From NCBI GenBank assembly GCA_016718655.1, contig JADKCV010000020.1:44827-108826 (forward strand): a stretch of DNA of 64,000 nucleotides. The letters run 5' to 3'. Positions within the stretch are counted from its first letter, which is position 1, and every line of letters begins with the position of its first letter. Below are positions 25,651 to 36,848 of this stretch, in pieces. A program made the translations under genes and the position numbers. The stretch is from Flavobacteriales bacterium. Its GTDB lineage: Bacteria; Bacteroidota; Bacteroidia; Flavobacteriales_F; PHOS-HE28. The notes under the pieces are model-generated. The model was not told the origin of the DNA. It ran no database searches and saw only the letters and a list, made by a program, of their open reading frames with translations.

Positions 25651-28600
25651 CTACGGCTGGATCACCAGACGTTCCGTATGGACGGCCTTGCCAGCGGTGA
25701 TGTTCACCAGATAAACACCGGCATTGAGGTTCCCATTGAGATCAAGCACGGTGTTGATGAATCCATCGTTGACCGGTATCGACCGGGCACTCACCCGCTT
25801 GCCGGTCAGGTCGTAGATGTCCACGCTCACCGTGGTGACACCTTCCTCCACAGCGCTGAGGCTAATGCTCAACAGGTCGCCCCGGTTGGGGTTAGGAAAG
25901 AGCTTCACCTCGTTCGTACGGACCTCCTCTGAGGATACGGCGAAGTTCTGGTTGCCATTGTTCGCTGGCGTGTTGTCGATGGTGAACTGGCAGATGTCGC
26001 CCCAGGTATCGCCGGTGCTGCACCACGTTGCGCCATTGTTCTTGCTCACACGCACATCCACGTCGTAGGTCTTGCCATCTTGCAAGGGCAGGTTGGTCCA
26101 GTTCAACTGCGTGAAGTAGCTGGTCGAGGTGCGCACCACTTCGAAGGCCTCAGCCGTGATGCGGAACCGGAACTGGTAGAGGTTGGCACCACTCACCGGG
26201 CGGGCATGCACGTAGTTGCCATTGCCCCATGGTCGGATCGCACCGCAACTCAGGTCCGGATCATTGGGAATGTCCATCAGCTTGGTGCGTGGGCAAGCGG
26301 CAAGGACCGGGTTGATGGCCATGCGGCACGCCGGACCGAACGATCCGTTCACGCCGTTGATGCGGGCGCGGATGCGTACGTTCATCAGTGTGTTGGCGGG
26401 GATATGGCTCGCTGGCGACCAATTGTTCAACCGCATGTGGCAAGCACGGGTCGCATTGGCAGGACCGAATCCATCGCTCTGATGGTGGCTGCGGAAGCGA
26501 CGGAAACTGTAGCTGCCGTTCGGGTCGAAGATCCAGAACTCATATCCATCATCGGACTGGTTACCCACTTGCCATTGCGCGCTCACGGCAGCATCAGGTG
26601 CAGCCACCATGTACTGGCCCGTGGTCCAATCCAACTTGTCACAGCTTGTGTAGATCGGCTTGTTGGTGCCCAAGGGCAGACAGAAACTCTGGCCACCGCT
26701 CATCATGCTCACCGCACCCGTCGCGAAGTTGTTACGATTGTCGATGATGCGCTCGTTGGTGCCGATGGTACGTAGTACATATCCACCGTTGGTCATCCCA
26801 TCACCACCCGCATCCAGCACACGCAACACGTAGCAACCATCGGGCAGGCAGGTCTGGTCATCCAGGGTGGCGTTCGGCGGATACCATCCACCACCACTCT
26901 GTACGAGGATGTTCGTGCCCTGCGTCCGAAGTTCCCAGGTGGTCTCGAAACTGTTCATGTCCGTGCTGAACTCCAGACCGAGGTCGGTGGTGCACTGCTG
27001 GCCCACACACGCGCAGCTCCCATCGATCTGGCCGAGCACGAAGCCGGGTCCAGCTACACACGCGTCACCGATCAGGCCGCTGAACGTCGGGCAGGTGTCA
27101 TCGTTGTTCGCCACGTGACCCGGAGGTTGCGTACATGCAAGCTGGCTTACTGCGGGATCACCGAAGCCATCGTTGTCCTGGTCGGCATACCACGGTGTGG
27201 CGGTGATCTCCGTCACCGTGACGGTCGCAGCGGCATCCAAGCAAGGACTGTTACCGGTCACGGTGTAGGTATATACACCAGGGTCCATGGTGGCCGGGTC
27301 GTACTGACCGTTCACCACGGCACTCGGCCCTGTCCATGCACCTCCGGCATCAGGTGTGCCGCCAAGTTGTGCGAAGAGTGACGAGGCAGCATCGATGCTG
27401 CATACGGTCAGCACACCGTTCGTGCCTGGGACCGGCGGGGTATTGACGTTCACCGTCACCGTGGCCGAACCTGCCGGACAGGGTGCGATGCCGTTCACCG
27501 TATAGGTATAGTCCCCGGCGGTCATCGTCGCAGGGTCGAAGAGTCCGTTGATCACCGCACTGGGACCGCTCCATGCACCACCCAAATCAGGGGTACCACC
27601 GAGTTGGTCGAAGAGCGATACGGCCGGGTCCGAATTGCAGACGGTGATGGTCCCGTTGGTACCCGGGTCGGGCGGAGCGATGACGGTCACGGTCACGGTC
27701 GCAGCGACAGGTGGGCAGGGAGTCGGGCTGTTCACCGTGTAGGTGTAGGTTCCTGCGGTCATGGTCGCAGGGTCGAACAGACCATTGACCACAGCACTCG
27801 GGCCACTCCATGAGCCACCGCTATCGGGCGTGCCACCAAGCTGAGCGTAGAGCGACACCGCTGCATCCGAACCACAGAGCGTGATGGAACCGTCCGTACC
27901 GGCATCAGCAGGGGCGATCACATCGAAGGTGGCCGGCTCCCGGATGCTCTCGCAGGCATTGAACCCACAGGTCGCATGGAACGTGCTGCTGCTCGCGGTG
28001 CCATTGCTCACCACGGCCTGGCCGATCGGGTCGAAGAGGTTGCCGCTGAACACCAAGGTGCCACTGGTCGGGGCATCGTACCACCGAACAGTCGAGGGGA
28101 CCGTGTAGTCCACTTCGATCAAGGCACTTGCGATGGTGGCATCCGGGTTCGTCCAGAAGTTGTCCGTGGTCTGGCGTGTGCGCAGGTTGATGGTACCACC
28201 ACCAACCGGGAAGCCCGTCAGGTTGATCACGGGATTGGGACTCACGGTACCGGCACCGGTGGCCGTGGTCAATTGGGTCTCGGCCAGGGTATAGGCACCC
28301 GATAGTGCGACCCTGATATTCTGCCGTTGGGCGTTGCCGATGAAGTTCGTGTTCGCCACCACGTTGAAGAGCTTCAAACGAGCGGCTGTAACGATGGCGC
28401 CAGGAGGCAGTGCTGGCATGGCCAGCGTGGCCCGTGTGGTCATCGTGGTGCCTTCGCTGATGAAGTTGCTTCCAGGGAATGCCGTACTGCTCGCTTGAGG
28501 GATCGCCGGACAAGTGGCCGATAGACCTTGGCCACCAGGCACCGTGCCGCCTTGGCAGATCGCATAGGATCCGGTGTTCACCACCACATCACCAGGGGCG

Positions 28601-31600
28601 ATGTCGACCGTGATGGCCACATCGCTCGTAGCGGTGCAGGGGCTGTTGCTGATGGTCCAACGAAGGGTGTACGTACCTACTCCACCAGCAGGTGTGAAGG
28701 TCGCGTCCGCTGCGCTCACCGCACTGAATTGTGCGAGCGAGGTGGACGGTCCGGAGACCACGCTCCAGGCGCCGTTCCCGACGCTGGGAACGTTCGCGTC
28801 CAATTCAGCACTTCCGTTGCTGCATATGGTTTGTGCACCTCCTGCGTTCGCCGCGCTCGGCAGCGGGTTCACGGTCACGGTCACCTCATCGAACGCAGCC
28901 GCACATGGTGCATTGCTCACCGTCCAGCGGAAGGTATAAGGGCTACCCGCGACGCTGAGGCCGGTGATGGTCGTGGTGCGCAGGCTCGCGTTCGTGATGG
29001 AAGCAGCACCGCCTCCTACCTGGGTCCACACACCGGTACCTGCCGTGGGAGCCACGGCGGCCATGGTCGCCGTGCCGGGTGTGGCACAGATGACCTGGTC
29101 CGAACCAGCGTTGACCGGTCCTGGTGTACCGCTCACTTGTACGTTGGTGGTGGCGGTGACAGGGCATCCGTTCACGCCATTGCGAACCGTCACCGTATAG
29201 GTGCCATTGGCACTGGCGCTCGCACCCGTGATCACCGGGTTCTGCAAGGCACTGGTGAATCCGTTCGGTCCGGTCCAAGAGAATACGGTGCCGATGTTGG
29301 TGCTGCAATTCAGTTGGAGGTCCTGTCCTGCACAGTAAGGACCGTCATTGCTCGCGCTCGCTGTCGGGGTCGGGGCCACGCAGCAGGTCAGGTTGGCCGC
29401 AAAGCCTGCCGCAACGTTGCTCACATCAGAGGTGAAGTTCACCGTGAGGCAACCCGAGGGGTGGGTGCTCGTGAACGTCCCTGGGAGCGTGGTGCCACTG
29501 AAGGTGCCCAACAACGGGCTCCCCGTGGTTGGTCCGTTGTAGATCCGAACGAAGTCGAAGTTGACCTCCGTGGCGAACTGGGTGAAGGTCATCTGTACCA
29601 CCTCACCGGCATTGCTGGAGCAGTACGTGGTCGTCACGTTCTGGTTGTTGCTGTAGTTGCCGGTGCCGCCTGGGTCGCGCGCCACCTGACCACATGCCGT
29701 GGGGGCCGCCGTAGCGGAAACGCAGATGGTGAACGTGCCGGGATCTCCGAGCGTTGTGTTCGTGAATACCCGGATCCAGTAGTCGGTGTAAGCCGTCGCA
29801 TTGGCCAGGTTCACCACACTCGGGCTGTTCGGGGTGCAGCTGATCAAGGTCCCACCGCATGCGGTATACAATTCCACCGCGTAGTGCCCGGCCGTTCCCG
29901 CTGCCATCCCGATCTGGATCGGGGAGGTGTTGTAACCGGAGTTGAACTGGTACCATACGTCATTGATGGATCCCGTTCCATTGCAGCCCGGAGCACCGCT
30001 CTCGGTACCCGCATCGAAGGTGCTACCTGTCACCGCTTGACCTGGGCATTGCGCCGGCGTCTTCACGGAGAGCAATTGAGCGGCAGCGCACAGGTCGTTC
30101 GCGGGTGGACAGGTGAGATCGCGTACGAAGTTCCCGAGGTTCCGGTCGCACAGGGCTTGTGAGGCGTGCAGTAGCCTTACGTTCACGGTACTGGTGAGTG
30201 CGAAGGGACCGATGTTCTGCACATCCAGGTCCATAAGGCCCGATACCGTCTGTGCCGGGCCACCATCCACGCTGTACCACAGGGTGGTCGTGGGTTCATC
30301 ACCTGTGAAGAGCACCTCCACATCCAGGCTGAAGGAAAGGTCGTTGCAGTCGGTAAGCACGGAAACGGCACCATCCGGGCTGGTACATGAAGGGGTGCAC
30401 CGCACTTCGAATTGCCAGGTGGTCTGTTGTCCGGTGGCGCAGCTGTTGCTGCCATCGGCCACGATCTCCATGAACATGTCCTCCGCGCTCGATGTGGCAG
30501 TCAGGCCGGCCAGGTTCGCGCTGGAACTGCTGGCCAGCAGGGGGCCACTATTGTCGGTGCCGTCATAGATGCGGATGATGTCGTTCAGATCGATCGTGCC
30601 ATCCACGAAGAGCAGCGTCACCGTGTTCCCGGGCTCTGCCGTGTAGGCGAATGTGCGGGGATCGTTGTTCGAGTAACAATGGTCCACCTCCAGGACGTTG
30701 GCACATACCACGTCCACCGGGCAATTGGAGTTCGCTGTGTAGTCCGTGGTGGAACACCCGGGTAGTGCATTGGTGAACCGGGCGGTCACCACGTCGGTCG
30801 TCGCGAATGGACCGACGCTCGTGGTTCCCAAAGCGGTCACAGCTTGGTTCACGGTGCTGCCACCGTTCACTTCGTAGCTCAGGGTGCCCGTGGCGCCTAC
30901 GCCGAAGGCCGTCAGGTTCATCGATACATTGAAGGTCCCACCACCGCAATTGTCCACCACACTGAAGGTCGCGGTGGGTGTTACACAGGGGGGCGTCCAC
31001 GTATAGGTCTGTCCATCCGACCAGCTCTTCGCCGGTGAGGCACCCGTGAAACGCAAGGTGCTGTTGTTGGCATTACCCGCCAGCGGGGCAGCCCAGGTCT
31101 CGGCACCGCTTTCCACCCGCACGTTGTTCACGTTCGTCGCGAAGGTGTTGTTCGGACCCCGCAAGCCCACTTGGGGCATGTTGGTGGAGTTCGCAGGCCC
31201 TTGAGCGATGGGTCCGTAGACCACCCGGATGATGCCGTTCGCATGGTTCAAGCGGATCTGGAAGCTGTAATTCTCGCCCCAGGTCTGAAAGGCGTTGCGA
31301 TACCGTCGGATGCCCCGCCACTGGATCACCGTCTCACTCCCCACGGTCTGCCAGCGCACATCGCGCGTCCCGGAGCTCTGGTTCACCAGGTCCTGGCCGA
31401 ATGCGGAGATGCAACGGGCGTAGGTGGCCGTGCTGCTGAGCGGTGTGTATTCCGTCCCGCCCGGGGCGCTGCCGAAGGTGATGAACCCGTTGGCCGACAC
31501 GTACATCGTGGTGTAGTTCGTGCCGTTGAAAGGGAACGAGGGGATGGTCTGCGCACCGGATACATTGTCGTCGAACGTATTGTTCCAGAGCAGCGTACCC

Positions 31601-31785
31601 CCGGTGATCGCGGAGAACGAGCCCGCCGTGGCGCTGAACGAATAAGCCGTGGCCACCTGCGCTCGTAGGGAGAACGTGAGCAGGAAACACATGGACAGCA
31701 GGAGCCACCGGTGAAGAAGGCGTGCCGATCGCTGGGCGGAGGGTGGCCCGAGCGCTTTCCTGGGGGAGTGGTAGAGGTCGTACAT
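25651..31785 (-). CDS. Giant T9SS-secreted multidomain protein (cargo gene 4 in transcription order)
   Basis: The 2044-residue protein has a signal peptide ending FLLTFSLRAQ. A beta-sandwich follows (about 44-270), then a CUB-like domain (about 360-460, NTVTLLFVDGT...RIYDGTDNSGPLL) and a PPC-like domain opening PPANDLCAAAQLL (about 560-690). Next come a second CUB-like domain (about 700-800), several Ig/PKD-like units, three tandem 79-residue repeats and a thrombospondin-3-like DQDNDGFGD motif. The final about 443 residues are the constant module shared with three neighbours, ending in a type A sorting domain (KLFPNPNRGD ... LVIQP). It should be exported by Sec, then by T9SS, and anchored at or released from the surface, probably as an adhesin or matrix protein. 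No enzyme domain is visible. Confidence 0.85.
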   Translation of the reverse strand: MYDLYHSPRKALGPPSAQRSARLLHRWLLLSMCFLLTFSLRAQVATAYSFSATAGSFSAITGGTLLWNNTFDDNVSGAQTIPSFPFNGTNYTTMYVSANGFITFGSAPGGTEYTPLSSTATYARCISAFGQDLVNQSSGTRDVRWQTVGSETVIQWRGIRRYRNAFQTWGENYSFQIRLNHANGIIRVVYGPIAQGPANSTNMPQVGLRGPNNTFATNVNNVRVESGAETWAAPLAGNANNSTLRFTGASPAKSWSDGQTYTWTPPCVTPTATFSVVDNCGGGTFNVSMNLTAFGVGATGTLSYEVNGGSTVNQAVTALGTTSVGPFATTDVVTARFTNALPGCSTTDYTANSNCPVDVVCANVLEVDHCYSNNDPRTFAYTAEPGNTVTLLFVDGTIDLNDIIRIYDGTDNSGPLLASSSSANLAGLTATSSAEDMFMEIVADGSNSCATGQQTTWQFEVRCTPSCTSPDGAVSVLTDCNDLSFSLDVEVLFTGDEPTTTLWYSVDGGPAQTVSGLMDLDVQNIGPFALTSTVNVRLLHASQALCDRNLGNFVRDLTCPPANDLCAAAQLLSVKTPAQCPGQAVTGSTFDAGTESGAPGCNGTGSINDVWYQFNSGYNTSPIQIGMAAGTAGHYAVELYTACGGTLISCTPNSPSVVNLANATAYTDYWIRVFTNTTLGDPGTFTICVSATAAPTACGQVARDPGGTGNYSNNQNVTTTYCSSNAGEVVQMTFTQFATEVNFDFVRIYNGPTTGSPLLGTFSGTTLPGTFTSTHPSGCLTVNFTSDVSNVAAGFAANLTCCVAPTPTASASNDGPYCAGQDLQLNCSTNIGTVFSWTGPNGFTSALQNPVITGASASANGTYTVTVRNGVNGCPVTATTNVQVSGTPGPVNAGSDQVICATPGTATMAAVAPTAGTGVWTQVGGGAASITNASLRTTTITGLSVAGSPYTFRWTVSNAPCAAAFDEVTVTVNPLPSAANAGGAQTICSNGSAELDANVPSVGNGAWSVVSGPSTSLAQFSAVSAADATFTPAGGVGTYTLRWTISNSPCTATSDVAITVDIAPGDVVVNTGSYAICQGGTVPGGQGLSATCPAIPQASSTAFPGSNFISEGTTMTTRATLAMPALPPGAIVTAARLKLFNVVANTNFIGNAQRQNIRVALSGAYTLAETQLTTATGAGTVSPNPVINLTGFPVGGGTINLRTRQTTDNFWTNPDATIASALIEVDYTVPSTVRWYDAPTSGTLVFSGNLFDPIGQAVVSNGTASSSTFHATCGFNACESIREPATFDVIAPADAGTDGSITLCGSDAAVSLYAQLGGTPDSGGSWSGPSAVVNGLFDPATMTAGTYTYTVNSPTPCPPVAATVTVTVIAPPDPGTNGTITVCNSDPAVSLFDQLGGTPDLGGAWSGPSAVINGLFDPATMTAGDYTYTVNGIAPCPAGSATVTVNVNTPPVPGTNGVLTVCSIDAASSLFAQLGGTPDAGGAWTGPSAVVNGQYDPATMDPGVYTYTVTGNSPCLDAAATVTVTEITATPWYADQDNDGFGDPAVSQLACTQPPGHVANNDDTCPTFSGLIGDACVAGPGFVLGQIDGSCACVGQQCTTDLGLEFSTDMNSFETTWELRTQGTNILVQSGGGWYPPNATLDDQTCLPDGCYVLRVLDAGGDGMTNGGYVLRTIGTNERIIDNRNNFATGAVSMMSGGQSFCLPLGTNKPIYTSCDKLDWTTGQYMVAAPDAAVSAQWQVGNQSDDGYEFWIFDPNGSYSFRRFRSHHQSDGFGPANATRACHMRLNNWSPASHIPANTLMNVRIRARINGVNGSFGPACRMAINPVLAACPRTKLMDIPNDPDLSCGAIRPWGNGNYVHARPVSGANLYQFRFRITAEAFEVVRTSTSYFTQLNWTNLPLQDGKTYDVDVRVSKNNGATWCSTGDTWGDICQFTIDNTPANNGNQNFAVSSEEVRTNEVKLFPNPNRGDLLSISLSAVEEGVTTVSVDIYDLTGKRVSARSIPVNDGFINTVLDLNGNLNAGVYLVNITAGKAVHTERLVIQP
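27203..27907 (-). repeat. Three tandem 237-nt repeats (Ig/SprB-like) inside cargo gene 4
   Basis: Three consecutive 79-residue units share the frame GTxGxxxxCxxDxxxSLxxQLGGTPDxGGxWxGPSAVxNG, then an ATM...YTYTV segment. They differ by scattered substitutions, so they are diverged but clearly recent. The period is 237 nt. Each has two cysteines and reads as an Ig-like spacer. Confidence 0.8.
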
Positions 31786-31856
31786 CGCGGTGAAGGTTGG
31801 TGCGTTGGTCGATAGTTTTAGGCTGTTCGTTTCGCCCTATCGGCTATTCGTCGACG

Positions 31857-31887
31857 CAATGTAGAAGAAGCGCGACTGCCGTGTCAA
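31857..31887 (-). promoter_or_regulatory. Promoter of cargo gene 4
   Basis: On the minus strand, TTG (31887-31885), 21 nt, then TACATTG (31863-31857) approximate the TTG / TAnnTTTG consensus. The leader to ATG 31785 is about 65-70 nt. Confidence 0.5.
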
Positions 31888-31949
31888 GATTTTTTATACA
31901 GCCTTCGCCGAATGAAGGGGACTTCGGGATGATCACCCCCCGAACGCAG

Positions 31950-31979
31950 AACGCCCCGGACCGTGAGGTCCGGGGCGTT
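31950..31979 (-). terminator. Palindromic terminator, copy 2 (after cargo gene 3)
   Basis: A perfect 13-bp stem, AACGCCCCGGACC at 31950-31962 with its complement at 31967-31979, has a GTGA loop and lies 20 nt past the stop at 32000. Stem and loop match copy 1 except for its one mismatch. Confidence 0.8.
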
Positions 31980-31999
31980 CCCTTGAATGATGTTCGACC

Positions 32000-33340
32000 T
32001 TACGGCTGGATCACCAGACGCTCGGTATAGGTCTTGTCACCTGCGGTGATGTTCACCAGGTACATGCCTGCGGCGAGTTCGCCGTTCAGGTCGATGACCG
32101 TGTTCACATTACCGTCGGCCACAGCGATCGTGCGGGCGCTCATGCGCTTACCGGTCAGATCGTAGATGTCCACGCTCACCGTGTTCACACCTTCTTCGAT
32201 GGCGCTGATGCTGAAGTTCAGCACATCACCACGGTTCGGGTTCGGGAACATACGCAGCTCAGCAGCCTCGCTGATACCAGCGAAGTTCTGGTTGCCGTTG
32301 CCGGCAGGCGTGTTGTCGATCGTCAGCTGGCAGACAGGGCCCCATGGGTCGCTGGCGCTGCACCAGGTGGCACCGCCATCCTTGCTCACGCGCACGTCCA
32401 CATCGTAGGTCTTGCCATCCTGCAGGGGCAACACGGCCCAGTTCAACTGCGTGAAGTAGGTCGTCACCGTACGGGTCACGGAGAATCCTTCGGCAGGGAT
32501 GCGGAAACGGAACTGGTAACGGTTCGCACCGCTCACAGGACGCGCATGCACCAGGTTGCCGGTACCCCACTGGCGGGTGGCGCCGCAGCTGAAGTTCGGG
32601 TCGCCAGGGATGTTCATCAGCTGGGTCAGTGGGCAAGCGGCCAAGGTCGGGTTGATCGCCAGGCGGCAGGCAGGACCGAACGCACCATTCACACCGTTCA
32701 CACGGGCACGGATACGCACGTTCATCAACACGTTGGCAGGTACCTGACTGGCCGCTGCCCAGTTGTTGAGCTTCATGTGACAGGCACGTGTGGCGCTGGC
32801 CGCGAAGCCGTCGCTGACGTTGTGGCTGCGGAAACGACGGAAGCTGTAGCTGCCGTTGGGATCGAAGATCCAGAACTCGTAACCGCTGTTGGCATCCTGC
32901 ACGCTGTTGGCTCCGCTGGGGATCCACTCCGCGCTGACCGCTGCGTTGGGGCTAGCGACCACATACTGGCCGTTGATCCAATCAAGCTTGTCGCAGCTGG
33001 TGAAGATCAGCTTGTCGCTGCTCAAGGGCAGGCAGAAGCCTTGTCCACCGCTGATGGCGCTCACGCTACCGGTGCTGAAGTTGTTCCGGTTGTCGATGAT
33101 GCGCTGGTTGGTACCCTGCGTACGCAGGATGTAACCACCCGTGGTCATACCATCGCCGAAGCTGTCCAGTACACGCAGGGTGTAGCAACCGTCAGGCACG
33201 CAACCGTTCTCGGTCTGAATACCGAAGGGAGCGACCAAAGGTCCACCGCTGGTAGCCACTACCGTTCCGGCTTCGTTGCGGATCTCCCAGGTGGTCTGGA
33301 AAGGCGCGCCATCGGTCTGGAACTCCATGGTCAGGCCATT
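32000..33340 (-). repeat. Constant 3' module, near-identical to 44056-45425
   Basis: This is the 3' end of cargo gene 3. By eye its first 280 nt differ from the same part of cargo gene 1 (44056 on) at only about ten positions, mostly silent. Versions also end cargo gene 2 (37417-38765, more diverged) and cargo gene 4 (25651-26980, most diverged). Genes 1-3 share a further PPC-like domain just upstream, stretching the common block to about 590 residues. Confidence 0.8.
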
Positions 33341-36300
33341 CGCAGTGCACACTGGGTTGTTGTCGCCGCAGGTCACGCTCAGGTTGAAGGGGCCCGAGTT
33401 TGTGCTGAAGGCGGTCACGTAAATGTAGTACGTGGTGGCAGCGGTGCTGGCCCAGCTCACTTGGCTCTGCAAGCTGCAGAAATCGTCGTTGCCGCCTATG
33501 CAGGTAAATGTGCCACAGCTACCCGTGAAGATACCGATCTTGGTATCGAAGCTGGCTCCGCAGAGACTGGCGGTAATTGGGCCGCCCCATCCTTGCACGG
33601 TGTACCACACACCAGGAGCGCTGGTGAAGGTCGTTGCGCCGCAGGTGAGTGCAGGTGCACCCGTGGTCGAACCACCACTGGTCGTTCCAGCCGTGATGCT
33701 GTTACAGCTCACCGGGATCGCATTCGCACACAGGTCGTTCGCAGGTGGCGGAGGCTGGGTGCCCACGCAGATATTGAAACTGCTCGTCTGGCCAGCTGTG
33801 GCCGTGTAGGTATACACCCGAACGGTGTAGGGGGCGCCGATGGTGAGGCCCGTCAGGTTGGCGGTCTCTGGATCGCTGCACAGCACGTTGGTCAGGGAAC
33901 CGCAGCTACCGCTGGAGATCGCCATGTACATGTCCGATGTGCTACCGGTGATGTTGATCAGCGAAACGCGGTGTGCGGTGCTGGTCGCCGTGAAGGTGTA
34001 CCACACGTCGTCATCATCCGTGCCGAAGCAAGAATTCGCTTCAGCGGAAGCGGTCGCACTTGCGATCGTACCTGCTGTTACTGCACCACAATCATAATCA
34101 GCGTTCACTGTCAAATTGACCGCAGCTGCGCACTCGTCGTTCGCAGGCGGTGGTGGAGGCGTTCCAATACACACATTGAATGTGGTGGTGACCGCCGCGG
34201 CTCCGTACGAGTATACACGTACTAAGTAGGTAACTCCGACCGTAAGGCCGGTTACGGTACTGAGGTCATTGTCGCTACAGTTCTTATTGACCAAAGCGCC
34301 GCAGGTTCCGCTGTAAACAGCATGGTACATATCCGTGAACGGTGTTACGTTCAGCAAGCTCACTTGGTGTGATGTGTTGGTGGCTACGAAGCTGAACCAC
34401 ACGTCGTTGTTCGGATTGCCGAAGCAAGGAGAGATAACATCAACTGACGCGGTTGCATTCGCAAGCGTTCCCGCAGTTACCGAGCCACATGCGAAGTTCG
34501 GGTTCACCGTCAAAGCGATCGGCGCACTGCAGTTGTCATTTGCTGGAGGGCATACGTACGTATTGTTGTTGTAGGCCACGTTGCAGTCGCTATCGTTCTC
34601 GTGCAATACGGTCACATCCACATCAGCACCGTTGGCGAATGGTCCGCCAGGGAGTACGTTGGATCCATTACAGCCGCGATCGGTGTTTGTGCAACACCGT
34701 TCAGGCTCCAGTTGATGGTAGCTGATGCGCCATCACCGAAATCGGCCACGGCAACAGCCACATCGAATCCTGCTGGGCAGTTCGGGGTAACGTTGATCGT
34801 AACCGCAGGTGCGGTGCATGAAGGAACTGTAACGTTGATCGTGTAGTCCTCTACCTGACCAAAACCGTAGGTGCCGCAAGGGTTCGTGGGGCTGGTGCTG
34901 AAGTTCTTGATCACCCGCATGCGCGTGCTACCTGCCACTGCGCTCAATGGAACAGCAATGCTGATGCTCGCTTGGAGGGCATCCACTCCCGTAGAGTTCG
35001 CGATGCTGCCGATGGGCACAGTCGTTTCCAAGGTTCCGTTCTGGTCCCAGTCGAAGAACGCGGTGTAGAGATTCGTAAAGCTGCCATCAGAGTTCCCTTT
35101 CACGGTGATGGTGTAGCTCTGACCCGCGATCACTGCGCCAGGCGTACTGCCCGTGTAATCGACCACATCGCCATCGCAATCCACAGCTGCACAGCTGCTT
35201 TGGTTGATGCCAGCGAAGTTCACCAAGGTGATCGGCTCCACGGCACTCGTGAAGTTACCTGGTGTGCAGTAGCATGCACTTGGAGCATTGATGCTCACTT
35301 GCAGCACGATGCTGGAACCTGTATTGCCGCTGCAGGTCACATCCGCATAGTACCAGGTCTGCACGGTCTGTCCGACCGGGCTGTAGGTGGCCAAGCCTGT
35401 TCCCACAGGGGTCCATGGACCCGTGCTGGAGGTGGTGCTCTCGTACCACTGGTAGGTAACGCCGCTGCCGATGGTGGCAGCGCCAAGACCCAAGTTCACA
35501 GGGTCTCCAACGCAGATGGCTGAAGGTCCGGTGGTGCCACCTGGGGTAGGTGTGCCAGTGCAGGCCGCGTTCGCGACCACGTTCACCGTGTAGTCCTCAT
35601 AGCTGCCCCAGCTGCCGACGTAGCAGGGTGTGGGTGCGCCAAGGTCGCGGCCGCCAATTCGCATGCGGTGGTTTCCCAGCGGGTTCATGCCAACGGCGAA
35701 AGAAGCGTTCAGAGTCGTAGGATTTGTTGCCAACGAAACACCGGTGTACACATCTTCACCTGCATCATCGAAGTCCTTATCATCGTTCCAATCGATCCAG
35801 ATCTTGGTATCGTATGTAGCTCCAGCTGAGTAGGTGATATCAACTGGGACAGTGGTTCCTTGGGTCACGTTGCCGATCAAGGCTGAGTAGTTGCCGTAGT
35901 TGCCGGCCTCAGCACCTGTTAGGTTGTTCACCGTGCTGTATACCACGCGGGTGATACCCGTTCCGTCCACACTCGTAGGTGCCGGTGTGCAATAGGTCAT
36001 GTCCACTTGCAGGACATTGCTCGTTCCCACGTTACCGCCGCAGTCCACTGTGGCGTAGTACCAGCTTTGTTGCGTCTGGGTGGGTGAGAAGGTTGAAGCA
36101 TTAGGTCCCACTGCGGTGAAGCCAGCAACCCCGGAGGTGGTGCTCACATACCACGTGTATACTAATCCACCACCAGGGACGGTGGGGTTCTGAAGACCCA
36201 AGTTCACGGTTCCACCGCTACCTACAGCGGCAGGTCCAGTGGTGTTGCCCGGTGCAGGAGTACCAGCACATGGGGGCAGCGCTTCTTGTGCGACAACATT

Positions 36301-36830
36301 GTCGATGGCCCAATAATTATCACCTGCGGTCCATGCTGTTGTCCAACGCAAGAATACCGCACCAACAGGTGGGGTAAAGGTGTGGCTCTTGGGAATGCAG
36401 GAAGCGGTCTGTGCCTCATCGGTGATCGTTGCGATCGTTGTCCAAGGTCCAGAAGCAGTTGCGCCATACTGCACGGCAAAAGATCCCCAAGGAGTTGGAG
36501 CTGGTGCACTTCCGCTGTAAGCATAGATCTTGTATTCGTACGTAAGGGTAACAAGACCACCCGCCGCTGTGCCAGTGGTTGGGCTAACTAGGTTACCGAC
36601 CGTCGGTGTGAAAACGTTGCGGCGCATGGAATTAGTTCCCTGGCATGCCTGTGCCGTAGAACGGGTAAAGTTGCCGGTCCAGCCCGTATTGTTCGCGTCG
36701 AAATTGTTGGAGTAGCTCACCTGGGCATTTGCTGCAGGTGCCATGAACAAGCGGCAGCTAGGCCGAGCAGTCCATTACACCACCGCGACGTTCGCCGCAG
36801 CAGTGTGGTAGAAGAGTTTCGACAATTCAT
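32000..36830 (-). CDS. Giant T9SS-secreted multidomain protein with two frameshifts (cargo gene 3)
   Basis: Two frameshifts split this gene. From ATG 36830 it encodes MNCRNSSTTLLRRTSRWC then GLLGLAAAC, shifts near 36,748 into FMAPAANAQ (completing a signal peptide), runs to PTYSL, shifts again near 34,646 into GPFANGADVDVTV and continues to TAA. Each shift needs one added base; the repaired length is about 1610 residues. Modules are a MAM/jelly-roll-like domain, Ig-like, GEVED, Ig-like, GEVED (FFDWDQNGTLE; VEDYTINV), three PPC-like domains opening with PPANDxC, then the constant module and sorting domain (LRMFPNPNRGD). ATG 36830 is supported by CAACCAAAACC exactly 7 nt before it, as in two paralogs. 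Confidence 0.75.
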
Positions 36831-36837
36831 GTGAAAA

Positions 36838-36848
36838 GGTTTTGGTTG
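36838..36848 (-). promoter_or_regulatory. Conserved leader element, cargo gene 3
   Basis: CAACCAAAACC stands on the minus strand exactly 7 nt before ATG 36830. The same 11 bases with the same spacing precede cargo genes 1 and 2. It may help start translation, as Bacteroidota rarely use Shine-Dalgarno pairing. Confidence 0.6.

Noticed and set aside
27203..27907. CRISPR-like array
   Set aside because: The repeated units are 237 nt, coding and in frame, with no short direct repeats and spacers.
36750..36842. TTG start at 36750 for cargo gene 3
   Set aside because: It leaves only a 10-residue leader, too short for export. ATG 36830 gives a full signal peptide once one base is added and has the shared CAACCAAAACC element at the right spacing.
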